Of a stretch of DNA of 64,000 bases, positions 25,053-32,884 are shown piece by piece. The stretch's first letter is position 1. Each line of letters opens with the position of its first letter. The notes beneath the pieces were generated by a model, which was not told where the DNA came from, ran no database searches, and saw nothing but the letters and a program-made list of their open reading frames with translations. The translations under genes and the position numbers were made by a program. This DNA is from Aldehydirespirator sp965221185 (lineage in GTDB: Bacteria; Actinomycetota; Acidimicrobiia; Acidimicrobiales; Aldehydirespiratoraceae), in assembly GCA_965221185.1 (NCBI GenBank), contig OZ244866.1:62001-126000 (forward strand), written 5' to 3'.

Positions 25053-26349
25053 TCATGAAGCCCATTCGGTGCCGGCCGGGTAGGCGAAGGCGGACGCGGT
25101 CTCCCGCCGGAAGCCCGTCCCCGCGCCCGGCCTGGTCGGGAGCCTGTAGCGGCCCGCGGTGACTTCGACGGGATCGGCCATGTGCTCGTGGAGGTGCTCG
25201 ACGTACTCGATGGCGAGCCGCTCCGGGTCGGCGGCCACGCAGGCGGCGTTGAAGAAGGCGAAATGCTGCACCGCCTCGCACAGGCCGACGCCGCCGGCAT
25301 GGGGGATCACGTCTGCTCCGGCGTGGGTCGCCAGCAGGATCATGGCGACCAGATCGTGGACGCCGCCCACTCTGGTGGCGTCGATCTGCAGGATCCGGGC
25401 GCCGCCCAGCTGCAGGAGCTGCTTGGCGAGCACGGGGTTGGCGAGGTGCTCGCCGGTGGCGACCGGCACGGGGTGCACCGCGGCCGCGATAGCGGCATTG
25501 GCCGACCACGTCGTCGGGGTGGGTGGGCTCCTCCACCCAGCGCAGGCCGAACTCGGCGAGCCGCCCGATGGCGGCTATGGCCTCAGGAACGCTCCAGCGC
25601 TGGTTGGCGTCGATGGCCAGGGCCGTGTGAGAGCCCGCGGCGTCACGGGCCAGTCCGAGCCGCCGCCGGTCGGCTTCGGGGTCGGCGCCGACCTTCAGCT
25701 TGATGGTGGTGAAGCCCTCGGCGACTGCTTCGCGGCACAGCCGCACGAGCTTGTCGTCGCTGAAGCCCAGCCAGCCGGGCGAGGTCGTGTACGCCGGCAA
25801 GCCGCGGCGGCGAAGCCCGGCGACGCGGCTATCGCGCTCGCCGCAGCGCTCCTCGAGGATCTCGCGGGCCCGGCCCGGATCCAGGAAGTCCGACAGGTAG
25901 GTCCAGTCGACCAACGAGACCACCTCCACCGGCTCGAGGCGCGCCAACGCCGCCCACAGCGGCCGCCCCTCGCGCTTGGCCCGCAGGTCCCACACCGCGT
26001 TCATCACCGCGCCGACCGCCATGTGCATCACGCCCTTGTCGGGTCCGAGCCAGCGCAACTGGCTGTCCCAGGCGAGCTCGCGGTTGATCGCGGCGGGGTC
26101 TTCGACCACGGCGTCCACTCTGCGCCCCACGAGGCGCTCGGCCACCGCGGCCACCGCGGCGGCCTGGACGTCGTTGCCGCGGCCGATGGTGAACACGAAT
26201 CCGCAGCCGACGAGTTCCGGATCCGACGTCGCGAACTCGAGGCAGGCGGCCGAGTAGTCCGGGTCGGGGTTCATCGCGTCCGATCCGTCCAATGTTCGGC
26301 TCGTGGGGAACCTGAGGTCGGTCACGGCCGCGGCGATGATTCCGGTCAT
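25053..26349 (-). pseudogene. fucD: L-fuconate dehydratase (single-base frameshift)
   Basis: About 432 codons matching L-fuconate dehydratase/ENOSF1 throughout. Seen are the N-terminal VTDLRFPTSRTLDGSDAMNP, FTIGRGNDVQ, RWLGPDKGVMHMAVGAVMNA and YTTSPGWLGFSDD. Catalytic and metal motifs are FTTIKLKVGAD (K-x-K), AIDANQRWS, RWVEEPTHPDD, VATGEHLANP and IPHAGGVGLCEAVQH. One extra base among 25495-25497 shifts the frame between VEEPTHPDDVVG and the HPVPVATGEH part; removing it restores a full protein (AAIAAAVHPVPVATGEH). It converts L-fuconate to 2-keto-3-deoxy-L-fuconate in the oxidative fucose route. It may be a true pseudogene or an assembly error. Confidence 0.82.
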
Positions 26350-26402
26350 CAGGCCCGAACCTATAGGGCGTGCGGTCCCTACGGGCGTGCGGTCCCTACG
26401 GG

Positions 26403-26525
26403 GCGTGCGTTCTGATCGTGCCGGCGCAGGAGATCCTGCAAATGATGCCGGTCTCTGGCCTCAGCGTGAGTGAGCGCCAGTCGGTGTTCGCCGACACCGC
26501 CCGCCACCGGTACGGCCTCAGGTAG
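26403..26525 (+). pseudogene. Amidohydrolase C-terminal remnant (L-fuconolactonase-like)
   Basis: The plus strand reads LQMMPVSGLSVSERQSVFAD then TARHRYGLR and a TAG at 26523. This matches the end of COG3618-type amidohydrolases such as L-fuconolactonase (LSxxERxxVFxGTAxRxYGL). Only about 35 residues survive. Its position beside fucD fits loss of a neighbouring fucose-pathway gene. Confidence 0.4.
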
Positions 26526-26672
26526 GCCATTGCAGCCATGGACGCCAAGATCACCACAGAGCCCTTGACGGCTGAGGAGGCGGCAGACCTGCCCGAGGTA
26601 CTCGACGCCCGCGCCGCGGCGTGGGCTGAGCATCAGCAGCGTTGCGCTGAAGACCGGCCTTTGGCCGCAGGG

Positions 26673-28805
26673 TCAGCGGGACTCGGGAGGGCGCGGCGCG
26701 TGGAGGGCTGCTCCGATGATTCCGCTGTCTGAGCCGTGGGTGGCCAAAGCCGTGGCGGGCGGTTCCCGAAGCGGTGCCAGCAGGGCGGCGAGCCGCGGGT
26801 TGAGAGCGTCTAGCAGCTGCTGGCCTGCGTTCGAAATGCCGCCGCCTATCACGACGATATCGGGGTCTTGCAGACACACCGCGGCGGCGACGCCCTGGGC
26901 GAGGGCTTCCATGGCTCCGGCCCAGACTCGTGCGGCGGTCGGGTCGTCTTCGGCCGTGGCGAGGATCTGCTCCACGGTGGCCGGCCGGCCGGTCTGGCGG
27001 CGGTAGGCGTCGGACATGGCGCGCGCCGACGCGACCGACTCGAGGCGACGCGTGCCGTCACCCACGGGCATGAAGCCCATCTCGCCCGCGAGGTTGGCGG
27101 GGCCGCGATCGGTGCCGGCCCGGGTGAAGAGGCGGGAGGCGATGCCGGTTCCGACCGACACGTAGAGCATCGACTCCGCGCCGACGCCTGTGCCGGTCTC
27201 CCATTCGGCCAGCGCCGCGAGGTACACGTCGTGCTCGACGACCACCGGCAGCCCGAGACCGGGGCCCAGCCCGGCGAGAACGTCCACGTCGCTCCAGCCG
27301 AGGTTGACGGCGCGGATGACAGTCCCGGCCGCCGCGTCGACAATCCCGGCGCAGGCGATGCCCACCCCGCGGACCTCGACGTCGCTGGCGCATGCCAGGT
27401 CGTCGATGGCCTCCCGAACGTCGGCGAGAACCTCGGTGGCCGGCTGGTCTCGGCCTGTCGCGCCGCGCCGGACCGGCCCCAGCCCGGCACCGTCGAAGAC
27501 GGCCGCCTTGAAGGTCGTCCCGCCGATGTCCACCCCGATGGTCGCCGTAGCGGCCGGGCTGGCGGTGCTCGTCTCGGGGCTGTGGCTGGCGGTGTCTGTC
27601 CTTGTGGCGGGGCTGGCGGCAGTGGCCGCATCGCGGCTCTGCCAGGCGAGTTCGCCCGCCACGATCGTGGCTACGGGGCGGAGGCGATGATCGACGATGG
27701 CGAGGTCGGCGCGTCGGCCGGGCGCCAGCCGGCCGCGGTCGGTGTCGTGGAGCAGGTCGGCCTGGTTCTGCGACGTGACCGCGGCCAGATCGTCCCAGGT
27801 GGCGCCGGTGAGGCCGCGTGTGCGGTCGGCCGCTGCGGGCATGGTGAGCAGCGAGCCGGCGAGCCCGCCGTCGTGGTTGCATGCAGTCTCGTCGCACCGG
27901 ACGCGCACCCCGCCGATCCGGTAGGTGCCCGCGGGCGCGCCCATCCCGGCCATCGCGTCGGTGATCAGGCAGATGCGCCCGGGCCCGGCCAGGCGCCAGG
28001 CGAGCCGGATCGCGTCGTCGGCCAAGTGGGGGCCGTCGGCGATAAGCGAGATCCAAGCCGAGGGGTGCAACAGCGCGGCCCCGGCGGCGCCAACCTCGCG
28101 GTGGTGCAGCGGGCCCATCGCGTTGAATAGGTGGGTGAAGGCCGCCGCGCCGGCATCGAGGGCCTCCAGTGTTTGGGCGGCTGTCGCGGCGGTATGCCCC
28201 AGCGAGACCGCGATCCCTGCCGCGGTGAGCTGCTCGACGGCGCGGGCGGCGCTGCCCACTTCGGGCGCGAGCGTGACAAGCGCAACCGCGTCGGCCTCTG
28301 CGACGAGCTCGCCGGCCAGAGCCTCCGCGCCGTCCACCAGATCGGTGAGCGGGTGCGCCCCAGCACGGCTCGGGGACAGCGCGGGGCCCTCGATGTGAAG
28401 GCCCAGCGGCGAGGCCCCCGCGTACCCGGGCGGGCGCGCCCGGATGGCGTTGTAGGCGGCGCGGCGCTGCTGCACAGGAGAGGTGATGACCGTGGGCAGG
28501 AACGCGGTCACGCCGTGGGCCAGGAGCCGCTCGCCTATGGGCCACATCGTCGATGGGTCGGTGGTGATGTCGTGGCCGAAGGCCCCGTTGACCTGAAGGT
28601 CGATGAACCCCGGCAGGGCCACATGAGACCCAAAGTCCAAGTCCTCGTCGGCGATGGCGTCGTCGTCCCGATGCGGCGCCATGTCCGCGATGCGCCCGGC
28701 GGCGACCGTGATGCAGCCTCGGTACAGCCCGCCGCGGCCGTTGGGCACCATGGCGACGACCCGCACGCTTCCTCGGCTTCGCTTCTCAGTCTCGCTGTTG
28801 GGCAC
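26673..28805 (-). CDS. nagA: Fusion: N-acetylhexosamine-6-phosphate deacetylase (NagA/AgaA) + ROK-family sugar kinase
   Basis: A 710-residue two-enzyme protein. Residues about 1-385 are a NagA-type amidohydrolase with PGFIDLQVNGAFGHD, the metal Glu in LHIEGPALS, the His motifs SLGHTAA and FTHLFNAMGPLHHRE, and the catalytic Asp in LITDAMAGMGAPAGTYR. A Ser/Thr/Ala-rich linker covers about 385-420. Residues about 420-705 are a ROK kinase with the phosphate loop IGVDIGGTTFKAAVFD, GVGIACAGIVD and VSVGTGIAS. In the ROK signature the usual GEIGH is GEMGF and the zinc Cys cluster is absent. The GTG at 28805 lies 6 bp after fucU. The two halves would phosphorylate and then deacetylate an N-acetylated amino sugar. 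Confidence 0.87.
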   Translation of the reverse strand: MPNSETEKRSRGSVRVVAMVPNGRGGLYRGCITVAAGRIADMAPHRDDDAIADEDLDFGSHVALPGFIDLQVNGAFGHDITTDPSTMWPIGERLLAHGVTAFLPTVITSPVQQRRAAYNAIRARPPGYAGASPLGLHIEGPALSPSRAGAHPLTDLVDGAEALAGELVAEADAVALVTLAPEVGSAARAVEQLTAAGIAVSLGHTAATAAQTLEALDAGAAAFTHLFNAMGPLHHREVGAAGAALLHPSAWISLIADGPHLADDAIRLAWRLAGPGRICLITDAMAGMGAPAGTYRIGGVRVRCDETACNHDGGLAGSLLTMPAAADRTRGLTGATWDDLAAVTSQNQADLLHDTDRGRLAPGRRADLAIVDHRLRPVATIVAGELAWQSRDAATAASPATRTDTASHSPETSTASPAATATIGVDIGGTTFKAAVFDGAGLGPVRRGATGRDQPATEVLADVREAIDDLACASDVEVRGVGIACAGIVDAAAGTVIRAVNLGWSDVDVLAGLGPGLGLPVVVEHDVYLAALAEWETGTGVGAESMLYVSVGTGIASRLFTRAGTDRGPANLAGEMGFMPVGDGTRRLESVASARAMSDAYRRQTGRPATVEQILATAEDDPTAARVWAGAMEALAQGVAAAVCLQDPDIVVIGGGISNAGQQLLDALNPRLAALLAPLREPPATALATHGSDSGIIGAALHAPRPPESR

Positions 28806-28811
28806 GGGTCT

Positions 28812-29261
28812 TCAGCTTCGCGCGCCGCCGGCCGGGGTGACCCCCTTGCGCAGGATCACGTTGGCGTAGGTCGCGGTCTCCCCGGTGGCCACGATGACCT
28901 CGGCATTGGCGGCCTCGTCGTAGAAGTCCTGCCGGCTGAGCAGGCGCACCTCTGATCCCGTGGGCGACCAGGGGCTGATGGCGCCGATCAGCCGAGCGCG
29001 GAAGGCGGCGTCGATCTCGTCGCCGGGCTCCGGCGCCATCAGCACCACCGGCGGCGTGCCGTAGGTGTCCAGCACGAGTAGCTCGAGGACCGCCGCGGCG
29101 AGTTCGACCACGCCTATGGCGTCGAGGCGATGCTCGCGGCCCCCGGCCAGGCGGGCCGCCGGGCAGTGGGCGTCGCACAGCACGATCGAGTCGCCGTGGC
29201 CCATGCGCCACATGGCTCCGAGCAGGTCCGGCGTCAGGACCGGGGGGATGCTTCTCAACAC
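28812..29261 (-). CDS. fucU: L-fucose mutarotase (FucU/RbsD family)
   Basis: A 149-residue FucU-type mutarotase, the normal size. The family features are LRSIPPVLTPDLLGAMWRMG, HGDSIVLCDAHCPA, a central LDTYGTPPVVLMAPEPGD, and the C-terminal FYDEAANAEVIVATGE and YANVILRKGVTP. It interconverts the anomers of L-fucose (or a related sugar) for the next enzyme. The GTG at 29261 is used; it overlaps the aldolase stop (GTGTTGA) and a TTG three bases later is an alternative. It is in an operon with the aldolase upstream and the deacetylase-kinase downstream. Confidence 0.87.
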   Translation of the reverse strand: MLRSIPPVLTPDLLGAMWRMGHGDSIVLCDAHCPAARLAGGREHRLDAIGVVELAAAVLELLVLDTYGTPPVVLMAPEPGDEIDAAFRARLIGAISPWSPTGSEVRLLSRQDFYDEAANAEVIVATGETATYANVILRKGVTPAGGARS

Positions 29262-30571
29262 GACTGCGCCGCCACCGCCGGGACTCGGGCCGCCGACTCG
29301 AAGGCGTCGATCACGGCAAGGAAGTTTTCGCCGATCATGCGCCGGGCCTGCACCTCGGTGATCTCGGCCCGGCACAGCGCCTCCACCGGGCCCTGCCAGA
29401 TGGAGCGCCCCACCGCGAACCCGTTGAAGCGCTCGGCCCCGGCCCGGCACGAGAACACCCGCCGCAGGCCCGTGATCTGCGATCCTCCTCCCAGCACGAG
29501 GATCGACGCGTCGGAGCGTGCCGATGCCGCGAGCGCGGCCAGCGCCGCCGCGGCCTCGGCATTCGAATGACCCTCGATCTTCCACAGGGTCGGCGCGATG
29601 CCCGAGCCCACGATCTCGGCCACGGAGTCACGCTGGAGGCGGGGCAGCACGAAGTCCCTCCAGCGCGGTCCGCCCTCGGCACCGGCGCCGCCATCGCCAT
29701 CAGCGTCACGGGCAGCGTGGGCACCATCAGCGCCGGCACCGGCGCCGCCATCGCCATCAGCGTCACGGGCAGCGTGGGCGCCATCAGCGCCGGCACCGGC
29801 GCCGCCATCGCCATCAGCGTCACGGGCAGCGTGGGCGCCATCAGCGCCGGCACCGGCGCCGCCATCGCCATCAGCGTCACGGGCAGCGTGGGCGCCATCA
29901 GCGCCGGCACCGGCGCCGCCATCGCCATCAGCGTCACGGGCAGCGTGGGCGCCATCAGCGCCGGCACCGGCGCCGCCATCGCCATCAGCACCACGGGCAG
30001 CGTGGGCGCCATCAGCGCCGGCACCGGCGCCGCCATCGCCATCAGCACCACGGGCAGCGACAGCGGTTTCATAGGGGGCGGGCGGGACCAGCAGCTCGAG
30101 CAGCAGCTGGGCGCCGGCGTCGTACACAAGCTCCTCGATCTCGCGTAGCGCCTCGATCTGGCTGCGCTTGGTGGACTCGGGGTCGTCGGGCCGCCAGCGG
30201 ACCAGCACCTTTCCGAAGTCGGCTCGAAGCGACCGCAGCTCATCGCGCAGAACCGAGGGTGCCGCCTCGGCGCGCAGCGTTCGATGCCCGGACGCTTCGA
30301 GGGCGATCGCCACTGCAACTCCGGCGTCGGCGGCCTCCGCCGCGATGCGCCCGTGGCCCCGGTCGATCAAGATCGCGGCGCCGGCAGGCCCGGGGACGCG
30401 GGCCAGCACTCCCCGGATGCCCTGCCAGATCGTCAGCTTGAGCTCGGCCCGGCGAGCGGGCCCGGAGTCCGCGCCCAGCCCGGCCAGAGCACGAGCGAAG
30501 CTGCCGCGGTGGTCGAATGCCGCCATGTGGCATGACCTGGCTGCCATGCGAGTCTGCTCGTTTATGCTCAT
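29255..30571 (-). CDS. DUF2090-type sugar-phosphate aldolase with inserted tandem repeat
   Basis: A 438-residue protein of the DUF2090 family (also found as the aldolase part of IolC-like proteins). Family features are MAAFDHRGSFARAL at the start, ILIDRGHG, QLLLELLVPPAP, TLWKIEGHSNAEAA, ILVLGGGSQ, and FAVGRSIWQGPVEA at the end. The Lys in WKIEG is the likely Schiff-base residue by analogy with class I aldolases. Between LVPPAP and RWRDFVLPRLQRD a low-complexity stretch of about 130 residues (ARDADGDGGAGAGADGAHA units) replaces a loop. ATG 30571 is shared with a 39-bp divergent promoter. It probably cleaves a ketose bisphosphate or related product made by the divergent PfkB kinase. Confidence 0.75.
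   Translation of the reverse strand: MSINEQTRMAARSCHMAAFDHRGSFARALAGLGADSGPARRAELKLTIWQGIRGVLARVPGPAGAAILIDRGHGRIAAEAADAGVAVAIALEASGHRTLRAEAAPSVLRDELRSLRADFGKVLVRWRPDDPESTKRSQIEALREIEELVYDAGAQLLLELLVPPAPYETAVAARGADGDGGAGAGADGAHAARGADGDGGAGAGADGAHAARDADGDGGAGAGADGAHAARDADGDGGAGAGADGAHAARDADGDGGAGAGADGAHAARDADGDGGAGAGADGAHAARDADGDGGAGAEGGPRWRDFVLPRLQRDSVAEIVGSGIAPTLWKIEGHSNAEAAAALAALAASARSDASILVLGGGSQITGLRRVFSCRAGAERFNGFAVGRSIWQGPVEALCRAEITEVQARRMIGENFLAVIDAFESAARVPAVAAQSC
29678..30059. repeat. 57-bp coding tandem repeat (about 6.7 copies)
   Basis: The 57-bp unit recurs with exact period: the marker CCATCGCCATCAGC begins at 29691, 29748, 29805, 29862, 29919, 29976 and 30033. 57 bp is 19 codons, so copy changes keep the aldolase frame. 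Copies differ only at one or two positions, indicating recent expansion. Confidence 0.95.
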
Positions 30572-30576
30572 CTTTG

Positions 30577-30586
30577 ATCGTACGAT
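30577..30586. promoter_or_regulatory. Palindrome ATCGTACGAT in the aldolase/PfkB divergent promoter
   Basis: A perfect 10-bp palindrome lies in the 39 bp between the divergent aldolase and PfkB starts. Both promoters must overlap here, so it is a candidate operator, possibly for the nearby DeoR-type regulator. Confidence 0.4.
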
Positions 30587-30610
30587 AGCGGTAGCGTCAG
30601 GAGAGGGTCC

Positions 30611-31564
30611 GTGCGGCTGGTGTGCGTGTGTCCCAACCCCGCCATCGACCACACGATGGTCGTGTCCCGCCTGTCTGGCGGAGAGACTGTCCGCTCCGTC
30701 GAGAGCCTCACGACCGCGGGCGGCAAGGGCCTCAACGTCGCCCGGTTCGCCCAAGGGTTCGGAGCGCAGGTCACCGCGGTGACCTGGCTCGGCGGGGTGG
30801 GCGCCGACCTGATGTTCGACCTCGCAAGACGGGACGGCCTGAACCTGAGGGCGTCGATCGCGCCCGGGCTGGCGGTGCGGGTGTGTCCAGTGCTGGCCCG
30901 CGAGGGCGACGGACGAACCCTCGTCGCCGCAGATCCGCAGCCGCTTCTCGATCGGGCGAGCTGGTCGGACTTCGTGGAGATCGCGGCGCGCGCCGTCACC
31001 GGCGCAGACGCCGTGTGCGTGGCGGGCAGCTTCCCGCGAGTCGAGGGCACTGACCCGGTCCGGGAGCTGCTGGACGCACTCGGCTCGGCGGTGCCTCTGT
31101 GGGTGGACACCTCCGGTGCCGCCCTGGCGTCGGCGACGGTCTTCGAGGCCGCATCGCTCAAGGTCAACGTGTCCGAGGCCGACGCGATCCTGCATGGCGC
31201 CGAGAGTGATCCCGAGACCCCCGCGCGCCAGTGGGCCCTGGCCGCGGCCGAGGCTCTGGGCGGTGGCGGGCGAGACGTGGTGGTTACCGCTGGCGCTGCG
31301 GGCGCCGCCTCCTCGACGGCCGCGGGCCTGCGCTGGCAGGACTCGCCCGCCGTCGCGGTGAGGAATCCCACTGCCAGCGGCGACGCCTTCATGGCCGCCT
31401 ATCTGTGCGCCGGCCGGGCGGCACTGCGCGAGATCGCCGATCCGCTGCGGGCGGGGGTGCTGGCGGGGGCGGTGAACGCCTGCTCGTGGATGCCGGAGGC
31501 GCCGGCGGAGTCGGTCCTCGAGCTCGCAGCCGAGGCCCGGCACGCCGAGCGGCAACGATGCTAG
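30611..31564 (+). CDS. PfkB-family sugar-phosphate kinase (1-phosphofructokinase/tagatose-6-phosphate kinase type)
   Basis: A 317-residue PfkB kinase. Family features are the N-terminal CVCPNPAIDHTMVV, the first signature TTAGGKGLNVARFAQGFGAQ, WLGGVGAD, KVNVSEADA, and the ATP/catalytic signature NPTASGDAFMAAYL with the catalytic Asp. The N-terminus and the GGKGLNVAR motif are those of the LacC/FruK group, which phosphorylates fructose-1-phosphate or tagatose-6-phosphate. The GTG at 30611 follows AGGAGAGGG. It is divergent from the DUF2090 aldolase and convergent with the ABC ATPase. In this context tagatose-6-phosphate is a likely substrate (inference). Confidence 0.85.
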   Translation: MRLVCVCPNPAIDHTMVVSRLSGGETVRSVESLTTAGGKGLNVARFAQGFGAQVTAVTWLGGVGADLMFDLARRDGLNLRASIAPGLAVRVCPVLAREGDGRTLVAADPQPLLDRASWSDFVEIAARAVTGADAVCVAGSFPRVEGTDPVRELLDALGSAVPLWVDTSGAALASATVFEAASLKVNVSEADAILHGAESDPETPARQWALAAAEALGGGGRDVVVTAGAAGAASSTAAGLRWQDSPAVAVRNPTASGDAFMAAYLCAGRAALREIADPLRAGVLAGAVNACSWMPEAPAESVLELAAEARHAERQRC

Positions 31565-31647
31565 GCCGGAGGCGGAGGGCGGTGACGCGGCCTTGGGGCA
31601 CACATCGGCGAGGCTGCGAGGCCGGAGGCGGAGGGCGGTGACGCGGC
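31563..31647. repeat. 29-bp direct repeat pair
   Basis: AGGCCGGAGGCGGAGGGCGG onward (29 bp) occurs at 31563-31591 and 31619-31647, in the gap between the convergent PfkB and ABC ATPase genes. Confidence 0.85.
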
Positions 31648-31654
31648 GGGGCGT

Positions 31655-32818
31655 CTAGGGCAGTCGCTCTCCGGTCCGCTCGTCGAACAGGTGCAGCGCG
31701 GCCGCTGGGAAGTGCGGGCTGAGAGGCTCGCCCACGCCGGGCCGCGGAGTGGAGGCGTCGAGCCGCAACACCAGCTGCGCGTCCAGCCGCCTCCCCTCGG
31801 TGTCGTCGTCGTCGGAGGCGTCAGCATCGTCATCGACGCTGAACACCGGGGCCGCGAAGCCCGCATGGACGAGGACCTCCGATCCGAGCGACTCGATGAG
31901 CTTGGCCGTCGCGCCGGTCCGAGAATCGGTCCGCAGCTCCACGTCGTGTGGCCGGATGCCCACAACGACAGGACCGTCGCCGCAGCGGGACAGCGCGGTA
32001 TTCCGAGTGTCCTCGGTGCTGTAGTCCACGGTCTCGGTGCCCATCTCGAGGCGCCTCGAGCCGCCGTCGAGAGTGGTGACAGACCCGTGGTACAGGTTCA
32101 TCGACGGGGTCCCGATGAAGCTCGCGACGAACACGTTCACCGGGCGGTTGAACAGCTCGTCGGGTGGCGCCACCTGCTGGAGGACGCCCCGCCGCAGGAT
32201 GGCCACCCGGCGGCCCATGGTCATGGCCTCCACCTGGTCGTGGGTCACATGCACCATGGTGGTCTGCAGCTCCTGCTGCAGCGCGACGATCTCGGCCCGC
32301 ATCATGACCCTCAACTTGGCGTCGAGGTTCGACAGCGGCTCGTCCATCAGGAACACTTGGGGCTCGCGCACGATGGCCCGGCCCATCGCCACCCGCTGGC
32401 GCTGCCCGCCCGAGAGCTGGCCGGGCCGCTTGTGCAGGTGCTCGGTGAGTTCCAGCATCTGTGCCGCGGCCGTCACCCGCTCGTTCACGACAGCCTTGGG
32501 GACTCCCTTGATCTTGAGCCCGAAGCCGAGGTTGCGCCGCACGTCCATATGGGGGTAGAGGGCGTAGTTCTGGAACACCATGGCGACGTCGCGCTCCCGG
32601 GGCGACACCTCCGTGACGCGCTCTCCCCCGATGAGGATCTCCCCCGCGGTCGGCGTCTCGAGGCCTGCGACCATGCGCAGCGCGGTCGACTTCCCGCAGC
32701 CCGAGGGCCCGACCAGCACCAGCAACTCGCCGTCGTCGATGGCCAGATTGAGGTCCGAGACCGCGTCGATGCCCCCCTCGAAGGTCTTCGTGATCGACTC
32801 GAAAGCAACGGAGGCCAT
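31655..32818 (-). CDS. ABC sugar transporter ATPase (UgpC/MsmK/MalK type)
   Basis: A 387-residue ATPase. Walker A is GPSGCGKST, the Q-loop is VFQNYALYPHM, the signature is LSGGQRQRVAMGRAI, Walker B is VFLMDEPLSNLDAKLR and the H-loop is VTHDQVEAM. The C-terminal TOBE/regulatory region (VVGIRPHDVEL, EVLVHAGF) is typical of CUT1 sugar importers. A DDD-rich insertion (VDDDADASDDDD) is unusual. ATG 32818 has an AGGAG site about 9 nt upstream. It powers the permease pair encoded upstream in the same operon, separated from the SIS gene by an 11-bp tandem repeat. Confidence 0.92.
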   Translation of the reverse strand: MASVAFESITKTFEGGIDAVSDLNLAIDDGELLVLVGPSGCGKSTALRMVAGLETPTAGEILIGGERVTEVSPRERDVAMVFQNYALYPHMDVRRNLGFGLKIKGVPKAVVNERVTAAAQMLELTEHLHKRPGQLSGGQRQRVAMGRAIVREPQVFLMDEPLSNLDAKLRVMMRAEIVALQQELQTTMVHVTHDQVEAMTMGRRVAILRRGVLQQVAPPDELFNRPVNVFVASFIGTPSMNLYHGSVTTLDGGSRRLEMGTETVDYSTEDTRNTALSRCGDGPVVVGIRPHDVELRTDSRTGATAKLIESLGSEVLVHAGFAAPVFSVDDDADASDDDDTEGRRLDAQLVLRLDASTPRPGVGEPLSPHFPAAALHLFDERTGERLP

Positions 32819-32839
32819 CTGTGTCGCTCCTGTTCGTTG

Positions 32840-32883
32840 TCGGCTGGCGGTCGGCTGGCGGTCGGCTGGCGGTCGGCTGGCGG
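32840..32883. repeat. 11-bp tandem repeat x4
   Basis: TCGGCTGGCGG is repeated four times exactly at 32840-32883, between the SIS-domain gene stop and the ABC ATPase start. Variation in copy number would change the spacing of these two cistrons. Confidence 0.9.
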
Positions 32884-32884
32884 T

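Noticed and set aside
26538..26732. A 64-codon plus-strand frame starting MDAKITTEPLTAEEAADLPE
   Set aside because: Overlaps the 3' end of the deacetylase-kinase gene, lacks a ribosome site and matches no family I recognise.
29678..30059. The regular 57-bp array considered as a CRISPR array
   Set aside because: Units are contiguous with no variable spacers, and it lies in frame inside a coding gene with no cas genes near.
29518..30441. Long plus-strand frames across the 57-bp repeats (His/Arg-rich or Ile/Ser/Gly-rich)
   Set aside because: The repeat lacks stops in every frame; only the minus frame joins conserved DUF2090 motifs on both sides.
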